A stretch of 64,000 bases of DNA from Nitrosomonas sp. PY1 (lineage in GTDB: Bacteria; Pseudomonadota; Gammaproteobacteria; Burkholderiales; Nitrosomonadaceae), in NCBI RefSeq assembly GCF_022836435.1, contig NZ_BQXC01000001.1, positions 2,058,121-2,122,120 of the forward strand, given 5' to 3'. The position numbers and the translations under genes are program-made. Below are positions 57,545 through 64,000 of the stretch, in pieces. The notes under the pieces are model-generated. The model was not told where the DNA came from and ran no database searches. It saw only the letters and a list, made by a program, of their open reading frames with translations. Every line of letters begins with the position of its first letter. Within the stretch, counting starts at the first letter, position 1.

Positions 57545-59708
57545 AAAGATAACTCTCAAAGTCCTGCCAAGATTGAATTACAATTCCACTAAAATTATGA
57601 TTCTGGAGCTGAGTATTAAATTGCTGCATTGCTTCATTAAAAACAGCAGGAGATTGGCGAAAGTAACTGTTCTCCGGTCCTAATACCGGTTCCAGGCTTT
57701 GCGCCAGACTAAAAAACATACTTGGATGCTTATTCATGGCATCCCTGAGCGTTTTAACAATTGCACTGGTATTTATTGAGTAATACATAATGGCAATTTC
57801 TCGAATACCTGCTTGCTTGAGCTTGCACACAATACATAAATCAAACGATAACTTGTTATGTAAGTAGCGGTGATGCATACTAACTCCGACTGGCCAAGGT
57901 GAAATAGCGGTTGCTTGACGAACGGTTTCGACAAATGCGATTAATCGTTCTTTTTCAGTTAAGGCATCCTCAAGTTGATCAGGCTCTATATCCAGATGCA
58001 GCCCATCAAAACGAATATCTGCCAATGAACCAATAATTGTCATCAACTTGTTTCGATATTTTGGCAGAATCCAACTGGGGTCACCTAGTAGCAATTCCAC
58101 CCTACTTCCATGACGATGCGCTTTTTCGATAAATTGATTAAGTTTGCCTGGATTGGCAGAAAATCTTAAAATTTGCTTTGCATTCAGCGAAATTAAAAAA
58201 CGATCAATTTTCTCAATAGATTTTTGTTGCCAAAAGTATGGACGATCGACCAAATCCTCGAAATTCCATACATAGGTCGCAAACTTAACATCCACTGATG
58301 GTGTGCTTACCGGCAAAACAAACCCGCTGAATTGTTGCACTTCGGCATTCTTTTTCTCTCCATGAAGAAACCGCTTTGCCTGATTCAATGGTTCAATGAG
58401 CGAAACAATATCTACTTCGGCATCGTGATCTTTTGATTTATTGCTCTTAGCTGGAAGTGATTCGGAGATATATTGGCGTAAGCGGATATGTATCTTCCAA
58501 TGCTCAGATTCTGCTTCGATATATTCTGTCGCAACACGGTAATAGGTATTAACCGCTTGCAGATATTTTTCCAATACATCGCCATCCATAACACGCATGC
58601 GCAGATCCCTTTCACGCATCAATTCTTTCGCCGCCGCCAGTCGAGTATGTAGGAATTTGATTTGTTGAATCGTTTGCTGATAATTATTAAAGAGTGTATG
58701 GAACTCATGCTGCAACTCTTGCTCGCGTCGAGCATATTCACTTCGGAAACTGATCAACTGACTATTCAAACGAGAACGTTCGCTTTTTCTGTAATTTACG
58801 ATTTCGAGAGGCATCCTAAAATTAACACCAACAGCTCCACCGTAGCCATATTGCATCGAGTCTGCAGAAGGATATGGAATGGCCGGACCAACAAAAGCCG
58901 TAGTGGAAACATCCGACTCGATACCTTGCCACTTCTCGGTTTCTTGGGTGTTTTGTAAATTATCAATCTGCGTTCTAATAATTCTCAAATCCGGCTGATC
59001 ATAATCCGCCGTAAAATTATTGGTAATTTCCGCCAATAAAGGTTTCACTGCCTCGAAAGGCATGACCGTCGAATTGGTTAGGTGAGATAAGCGATTCAAT
59101 GCTTGTTCCCGATTATTGCGATATTCAATCCGGGTACGTTCAGCGCGATCAAAAGCCGAAAGAAATTCCAAATAATCGGACATAAATAACAATCCAGCTT
59201 CACGCCGTTTGCTGATGGCCTTTTCAAAACCCTCATCTCGCAAACGAATGTATGCCTCGCTCAAGGCCAACATCTTCTGCGAACTCCAATACGCCGCATA
59301 ACTTTCTTCCAGAAAAGAAGCCGCTAAACGCCTACTCCATCCCAGTCGGATGTCTTCAATCTTAACTTGTGTAGCCGCATCATTAACTGCGCGCTGTTGC
59401 CTTTCAGCGCTTCCCAATAAAGGATAACGCAGTCCAATACGTGCCATGGGATCAAAAAACCGTCCGAAAGGCTCTCTTGCAAAAGGACTTTTTTGATAAC
59501 CGGCTGAAATACCGCCAAATACTTCCCAGCCTCTCTGAGCCTCTTGTGCCAACAAATTAGATTGCTGTGCTTCCAGATCTGCTTGCGCTTTCAGTACAAT
59601 CGCGGCTTGATCCAGTTTAGAACTAAAATCATTCAGCAATCTTACTTGCGCGGCCACATTGGAAGCCAATAGCGCTAGTAACAACCATAAAAGAATAAGC
59701 TTTTTCAT
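57528..59708 (-). CDS. TolC-like outer-membrane channel fused to a glycosidase-like TIM-barrel domain
   Basis: A 726-residue exported protein (signal MKKLILLWLLLALLASNVAA). Residues about 25-430 resemble the outer membrane efflux family: long amphipathic helices (QRGWEVFGGISAGYQKSP, RIGLRYPLLGSAERQQRAV, RERDLRMRVMDGDVLEKYLQAVNTYY) with a repeated half. After a linker rich in Lys/Asp, residues about 467-726 form a different domain: ATYVWNFEDLV, FDGLHLDIEP at 567-576 (a DGxxxDxE motif like GH18-type glycosidases), GVSMHHRY, IAIMYYS and IVIQSW. I know of no named family with this fusion. It overlaps the glycosyltransferase gene by four bases. Confidence 0.75.
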   Translation of the reverse strand: MKKLILLWLLLALLASNVAAQVRLLNDFSSKLDQAAIVLKAQADLEAQQSNLLAQEAQRGWEVFGGISAGYQKSPFAREPFGRFFDPMARIGLRYPLLGSAERQQRAVNDAATQVKIEDIRLGWSRRLAASFLEESYAAYWSSQKMLALSEAYIRLRDEGFEKAISKRREAGLLFMSDYLEFLSAFDRAERTRIEYRNNREQALNRLSHLTNSTVMPFEAVKPLLAEITNNFTADYDQPDLRIIRTQIDNLQNTQETEKWQGIESDVSTTAFVGPAIPYPSADSMQYGYGGAVGVNFRMPLEIVNYRKSERSRLNSQLISFRSEYARREQELQHEFHTLFNNYQQTIQQIKFLHTRLAAAKELMRERDLRMRVMDGDVLEKYLQAVNTYYRVATEYIEAESEHWKIHIRLRQYISESLPAKSNKSKDHDAEVDIVSLIEPLNQAKRFLHGEKKNAEVQQFSGFVLPVSTPSVDVKFATYVWNFEDLVDRPYFWQQKSIEKIDRFLISLNAKQILRFSANPGKLNQFIEKAHRHGSRVELLLGDPSWILPKYRNKLMTIIGSLADIRFDGLHLDIEPDQLEDALTEKERLIAFVETVRQATAISPWPVGVSMHHRYLHNKLSFDLCIVCKLKQAGIREIAIMYYSINTSAIVKTLRDAMNKHPSMFFSLAQSLEPVLGPENSYFRQSPAVFNEAMQQFNTQLQNHNFSGIVIQSWQDFESYLYENSI

Positions 59709-61030
59709 TGCTTGCCCTTTTTAAGCACCCAAAGTGGCGCCATAGCGGAATCCAAATGTCCTTTATTGAATATTTGATTGAGAATGGCCACTGCACTCCA
59801 GGTGCGCCCGATAAACTGAAAGCCTGGATAAATCAGCAAAACCCAAAAAGCTTGACAATCCTCCAGCCTCCGATCTGAAAGCAGGACCAAATAAAGGATG
59901 TATTGAATGGAAACAAGTACGGTATAAAATAAATACACCAACACCATACTCAGCAAGAAAATATGGGAAGGAAGCATGACCGCCATGTATAACGTGTAAA
60001 TAATAATAGAAAATGGCATGATGACTTGGAATAAAACGCCGTACCACAGTAGGAAAATGAAGTTTTTCCAACCCATTACAGATGCAGCAATACCGAATTT
60101 ATGTTTATTCGCATAGATGTACCAGGTATCTCCATCCCAGCGTAAACGTTGCTTGAGAAAACCCAATAAACTCTCAGGTGCATCGGTATGGGAAACAGCA
60201 TTCGGTTCAAAAGCGAATTTAAGTCTTGGATGGCGTACGTGATATTGTTTGATGCGTAAGGTCATATCGAGATCTTCAGCGGTACCTGTATTCCATCCAC
60301 CAATTTTTTGAATAAAGGATTTACGAAAAACACCAAATGCGCCGGGTACATTGTTAATCACACTGAGTTGTGCAAAACCAAGCTTGCCCACTTGCATGGT
60401 AAGCATGTACTCAAGGCTTTGTAGCCGAGTAACTAGCGTACTCTTGGCATTACGTACTCGCATCGGCCCGGTTACCGCAACCGTATCGGGATCCCCAAAA
60501 TGAGATACTGCACTACTGACCATTTGGTTATCAAACGAGGTATCTCCATCCAAGGCAAAGAAAACCTCACCTTGCGCACGACTCAACCCAGCATTAAGTG
60601 AAGAAACTCTGCCTCCCCTCTGAATTTTGGGAAGAATCGTCAAAGAGCGATTAGCATAATTTTTAACTAAAGGTAGCAATTCCTTAAGCGCCTGATAGGT
60701 CGGTAAATTCTTTTTCACACCATCAACCGCAGCTATGATTTCGATATGCCCCGGATAAATTTGCTCCAGTAAGGAAAGCACAGTATTTTGTACTGCCTTG
60801 CCTTCTGAATAGCAGGTGATCGTACAAGTTACACGTGGAGAATAAGGGGCAATCCATGGGATATCATTCTTTTTTCGATATAAATACCGTAATACCCCCA
60901 ACCAATTGACCAAGTACAGCGGTAATTCCAGGAATAATACAAAAGGAATGAGTATAAGCACGTACTGCAGCTCACTATATTGAGCAATTGTTAAGCGAAA
61001 AACATACCAAGCCTCTAAAAACATATCCAT
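59705..61030 (-). CDS. Processive membrane glycosyltransferase, family 2
   Basis: A 441-residue polysaccharide synthase-like protein. One N-terminal hydrophobic region (YVLILIPFVLFLELPLYLV) precedes the GT-A domain. Its motifs are VTCTITCYSEG, AVDGVKK, the DxD-like LDGDTSF at 160-166, TAEDLDMTLRIKQ (251-255) and KQRLRWDGDTW with the QxxRW motif (294-298) of processive synthases. Four or more helices follow. It resembles cellulose, hyaluronan and poly-GlcNAc synthases, but the product sugar cannot be read. It starts directly after the zinc-ribbon/GGDEF gene and overlaps the channel gene by four bases. Confidence 0.88.
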   Translation of the reverse strand: MDMFLEAWYVFRLTIAQYSELQYVLILIPFVLFLELPLYLVNWLGVLRYLYRKKNDIPWIAPYSPRVTCTITCYSEGKAVQNTVLSLLEQIYPGHIEIIAAVDGVKKNLPTYQALKELLPLVKNYANRSLTILPKIQRGGRVSSLNAGLSRAQGEVFFALDGDTSFDNQMVSSAVSHFGDPDTVAVTGPMRVRNAKSTLVTRLQSLEYMLTMQVGKLGFAQLSVINNVPGAFGVFRKSFIQKIGGWNTGTAEDLDMTLRIKQYHVRHPRLKFAFEPNAVSHTDAPESLLGFLKQRLRWDGDTWYIYANKHKFGIAASVMGWKNFIFLLWYGVLFQVIMPFSIIIYTLYMAVMLPSHIFLLSMVLVYLFYTVLVSIQYILYLVLLSDRRLEDCQAFWVLLIYPGFQFIGRTWSAVAILNQIFNKGHLDSAMAPLWVLKKGKQ

Positions 61031-62413
61031 TTAGAGCAACTCACCGGAAAGCCTTACCAATAGCAATTCTGCATCTTCTTGATCGGATAATTGATCCGAA
61101 CTAATACTACAAAACCGATAAATAAGTTTTTGATCACTTTCTAGCACGAGCTGATTCATGCTGGCTTCTATTCGTTTATGAAAACCAACAAGCCCCTGTT
61201 TATCGGTATTTGGCAACAACAACCACAACATATTCTCGGCTGTTCTCGTCGAAAGATCGGGTGTACGCAATAGATTTCTCAACCGCTGCGCAAATGATTC
61301 CATCACCTGCAGCAATCGAGCATGACCTATCTCATCGACCAATTCCGTAAGATTGCTAAAATAAATTCCAAACAAACTAAAATTAATATTCTTATAACGA
61401 TGAGATAGCACCATCATCCAATCCAAATCGTGGATGAACAATTCTTTGGATATAAAATCCAACTGATCGAATCCAGAAGACAAGTCAAAAACTTCCCCAC
61501 GGAATGCAATCACCCTACCCCGATCACTAAGCCGCCAATGCTGAATTTCGTTAATGACTAATTCATCGGGTTTCATAGATTTCTCACACACAGCGCAACG
61601 CACTCGAATTTCACCTTCGCTAAATGTATGATTGCAGGATTGGCACTGATAATTCTCCAAAGGCCTATCGTAGTCACTACCGATATGGCGTAAATGCGTG
61701 TTGCATTTGGGACATTTCAACATGCCTGCATGCAGGAATTTATCCTGTGCATCGACACAGCCACAGGTAAAGCAATGCAAGGAGGGTCGCAGCGCAATAT
61801 CAATTTCGAAACAATTTGGGCAAATATCGGTAAAACTTAAGTGTGCCGAACGACAATGTGTACATTCTCTTTGTCTATCAATGAGTGAAACTGGCTCCAA
61901 TATTCTGGCAGCAGCCAATTTCCTTAACCATCCAAATGAATCGCCAGTATCGTTATTAAGCGCTTCTAATAATGTATAGCGATAATATCGAGCATTCTTC
62001 CATTCATGCTGCGGCTGAATAATGAAATCAGGGCGCAACCACAAATATTTGATTAGTCGCCCTTGCGGAGTAATACAGGCTTCAGTATTCTTAAATGATT
62101 TTGTTAAACCCTCTGTATCACTTATCTTTTTCTGTAGCGCAGATGGTTCTGTTAGTTGTCCATCCAGTAATTGGCTATCTAACGCAATAGACGATTCTGT
62201 AACAAAACAAAGTGATGCAAAAACTGTATCGTCCCGGCGAATCTCATTGATTATTGTATTGACATATTGCGCATCCTCGCCATCAATAATGAAGGCCAAT
62301 GGAGCCATTTTTGTGAGTTTCCATTCAGAAAAATTGCTGTGACGTTGAATGCGATATAAATTCGCATATACATCAGGAAGCACAATATTATTAGGCGAAA
62401 AAAGTATCAGCAT
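61031..62413 (-). CDS. Zinc-ribbon protein with degenerate GGDEF-like domain
   Basis: A 460-residue cytoplasmic protein. An N-terminal region (1-170) has no recognised fold. Then come six CxxC pairs (Cys184/187, 198/201, 214/217, 234/237, 257/260, 273/276), which would make three zinc ribbons. The C-terminal third (about 300-460) resembles a GGDEF domain (FSLFGIYFSNLTELVDEIGHA, VMESFAQRLRNLLRTPD), but at the signature position it reads AENML (392-396), so diguanylate cyclase activity is unlikely. The order resembles the TackOD1-type metal-binding signalling proteins. A regulatory role in the operon it leads is inferred. Confidence 0.7.
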   Translation of the reverse strand: MLILFSPNNIVLPDVYANLYRIQRHSNFSEWKLTKMAPLAFIIDGEDAQYVNTIINEIRRDDTVFASLCFVTESSIALDSQLLDGQLTEPSALQKKISDTEGLTKSFKNTEACITPQGRLIKYLWLRPDFIIQPQHEWKNARYYRYTLLEALNNDTGDSFGWLRKLAAARILEPVSLIDRQRECTHCRSAHLSFTDICPNCFEIDIALRPSLHCFTCGCVDAQDKFLHAGMLKCPKCNTHLRHIGSDYDRPLENYQCQSCNHTFSEGEIRVRCAVCEKSMKPDELVINEIQHWRLSDRGRVIAFRGEVFDLSSGFDQLDFISKELFIHDLDWMMVLSHRYKNINFSLFGIYFSNLTELVDEIGHARLLQVMESFAQRLRNLLRTPDLSTRTAENMLWLLLPNTDKQGLVGFHKRIEASMNQLVLESDQKLIYRFCSISSDQLSDQEDAELLLVRLSGELL

Positions 62414-63067
62414 TTCTGGTGATTCCCATGAATCGATTCACATTGATTCAACCTAGTCAACGAGCACATTTTAATTTCGCTTTTCCTCTTCAAATTTTCT
62501 GCGCACTTTCGTAATATCTAAACAATTGCATTATTCATTCTCAATTTAGATAATCATCAAAGAAATAAAACAACTATTCCCCGCCTTATTACTACTTAAC
62601 AATAGGAAGTAATGAAGGATATTTACCGGATTAAGACGAGAAGAAGACACCACCACGACCTGGAGCAATGCGGACTTACAAATCAAGCTCCTGAAGCAAT
62701 CGACGAATAAAGAATCACCTGGATCATATTTCTGCTCCATCTGATTTTCTCTATGATTTGTTACAACAACAAAAAGTAACGCCACTAACAGATAGACATT
62801 TCAAAGCAACAGGTTTTGGAAAAGCACTGATACCACAAATTTTAAATACTTTTACATTGATATACTTATCAGACTGGAGAAAGCACCCACTGCAAGTATC
62901 ATTTATGGTAATGGTTGGTACGGTTATAATCGTTCGTTAGATATAGGGGCGCTCCGAGCACTTTCGTGTATCTCATGACGGCAATGAATTTGTTAACAAA
63001 CTATAGCAACTGATCAGATATTATTAGCTGCCGATAGTTTAAAACCATAAAAATAGAGAAAAATCTT
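62414..63067. other. Long intergenic stretch upstream of the polysaccharide operon
   Basis: About 650 bases between divergent genes. Small frames occur (for example 62758-62940 on plus), but none shows a ribosome site with protein-like sequence. It should hold the promoter of the four-gene operon (minus) and that of the RlpA-like gene (plus). No repeat or terminator is evident. Confidence 0.4.
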
Positions 63068-63808
63068 GTGTATAAAATTAGCTTAATGAAATTAGGGTGG
63101 TATAGTTTTGCTGCCTTTTCGATGTTTGGTTGTTCAACCGTAGTTGTACAAGAAAATGCTTCAACGGTAGAATCTTCGAGTGGAAACTCTTCAATAGTTT
63201 TCCATTCGAATACAGAATCCGAGGTTCCGGTAAATCAATCTACTTCCGAAAAAAATATCTCTACAGTTCTTCCTGCTGAGCAAAATCCACAAAAACAAAA
63301 CCCAATAACCAAGTTATCGAATGATGCATCGCAATGGCCCGTGGAAACCGGTATGGCTACATATTACGCAACGGAGATGGAGGGACGTTTAACGGCAAGT
63401 GGCGAACCATATTCACCTGAGTTGTTAACCGCAGCGCATCGCACACTACCCTTAGGAAGCATGGTGCGCATTACGAATTTAAATAATAATCAACAAGTCG
63501 TTGTGCGAATTAATGATCGTTGGGGTGGCGGAAGTGGTCGCGTGATCAATTTGTCGAAACAAGCAGCGGTCGATCTTGGATTTGGTTCTTCCGGTATGGT
63601 TTCAGTACGCCTCGATGTTGAATTATTATCTTCACAGAAAGCGATGCAACCAGCGAGCATAGCGCAACCATTACCCACACGCATTGAAGTGAGTGACCCA
63701 AAAAACCATTCAAAACTGAGTATTTGTCAAAATGAGGCAGATATACTGGGATTATCAGGGAGTTTTTATAACAATCATATCGCAGCCTGTATGATCCGGG
63801 GAAATTAG
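63068..63808 (+). CDS. rlpA: RlpA-like septal ring lipoprotein (DPBB domain)
   Basis: A 246-residue predicted lipoprotein. The signal SFAAFSMFGCS has its lipobox Cys near residue 22 from the GTG at 63068; an ATG at 63086 is an alternative start, but GAGAAA favours the GTG. A Ser/Thr/Asn-rich linker precedes the double-psi beta-barrel (WPVETGMATYYATEMEGRLTAS, AAHRTLPLGSMVRITNL, VVVRINDRWGGGSGRVINLS). RlpA proteins bind or cleave denuded peptidoglycan at the division site. The SPOR domain found in some RlpA is absent. Confidence 0.88.
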   Translation: MYKISLMKLGWYSFAAFSMFGCSTVVVQENASTVESSSGNSSIVFHSNTESEVPVNQSTSEKNISTVLPAEQNPQKQNPITKLSNDASQWPVETGMATYYATEMEGRLTASGEPYSPELLTAAHRTLPLGSMVRITNLNNNQQVVVRINDRWGGGSGRVINLSKQAAVDLGFGSSGMVSVRLDVELLSSQKAMQPASIAQPLPTRIEVSDPKNHSKLSICQNEADILGLSGSFYNNHIAACMIRGN

Positions 63809-63983
63809 CTAGCTGGGTAAACAAAATCAGGTTCTAAGGCGTTTCCGACTAAGAATCTAAGCGGATTCATTACATTCTAAAGACTCTTGTGAATTCTAAT
63901 AGGCGATGTCACTAAGTTGTCATTGGTAGATCGCAGCTTCATTTTTAGCATAGTAGCATTGACCAATCTTATAAAGGAAATTC

Positions 63984-64000
63984 ATGAATACTTCATCGCA
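63984..64000 (+). CDS. Start of a further gene, cut by the window edge
   Basis: ATG at 63984 is preceded by AAAGGAAA at good distance. Only MNTSS is readable before the edge, so no function can be suggested. Confidence 0.4.

Noticed and set aside
1-64000. CRISPR arrays, prophage, integrase or toxin-antitoxin modules
   Set aside because: I found no regularly spaced repeats, phage structural genes, integrases or paired small toxin/antitoxin frames.

Overview
This AT-rich window (roughly 40-45% G+C by eye) reads like the chromosome of a betaproteobacterium, most likely an ammonia oxidiser of the Nitrosomonas type. That is an inference. It rests on the gene set: a periplasmic copper nitrite reductase (NirK), a hopanoid side-chain gene set, a CADD-type enzyme like the one that makes p-aminobenzoate in Nitrosomonas europaea, the proteobacterial type of GshA, a general porin, and betaproteobacterial gene clusters such as leuCD-leuB-asd-fimV, rlmE-ftsH-folP-glmM and carAB-greA. 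Nothing in the window encodes ammonia oxidation itself.

Layout. 1-6605 (minus): fimV (cut by the left edge), asd, leuB, leuD, leuC. 6668-8306: an MFS permease and two tRNA genes (Gly-GCC, Cys-GCA). 8429-13870: glmM, folP, ftsH and rlmE on minus, with the RNA-binding gene yhbY divergent. 13901-18863 (minus): greA, carB, carA. 18864-21410: a possible 24-residue membrane peptide, a VanZ-domain protein and a peptidoglycan-binding lipoprotein. 21656-27283 (plus): the hopanoid genes hpnH, hpnB, hpnM, hpnN. 27354-31077 (minus): rsmB, a DUF3108 protein, purN, purM. 31078-31797: a decayed IS3-like relic and two terminator-like hairpins, then hpnO, an AI-2E-type permease, hda and a HAD phosphatase. 35662-40181: lysS, a DUF6279 lipoprotein, a small membrane protein and a porin. 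40239-42072: gene-poor DNA with IS-end-like repeats and a broken hpnA. 42118-49912: NDH-2-like oxidoreductase, gluQRS, mpl, apt, nirK and a Kef-type antiporter. 50030-52338: gshA-gshB. 52390-54726 (minus): CADD-type pABA synthase, acyl carrier protein, ketoacyl synthase. 55118-56083: a carbonic-anhydrase-like protein. 56480-62413 (minus): a compact four-gene operon that looks like a synthase-dependent polysaccharide export system. 63068-63808: an RlpA-like lipoprotein, then the first codons of another gene at the right edge.

How the genes work together. Most of the window is housekeeping: leucine, lysine/threonine, pyrimidine, purine, folate, glutathione and cell-wall precursor supply, tRNA/rRNA modification, and replication control. 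Envelope remodelling is a recurring theme: hopanoid synthesis and transport, porin, RlpA, Mpl, VanZ-like and PG-binding proteins. The least ordinary parts are the polysaccharide operon, with an outer-membrane channel fused to a glycosidase-like domain and a zinc-ribbon protein carrying a degenerate GGDEF domain; the carbonic-anhydrase-like protein; the CADD-type enzyme close to an ACP/KAS pair; and the loss of hpnA by three separate lesions.
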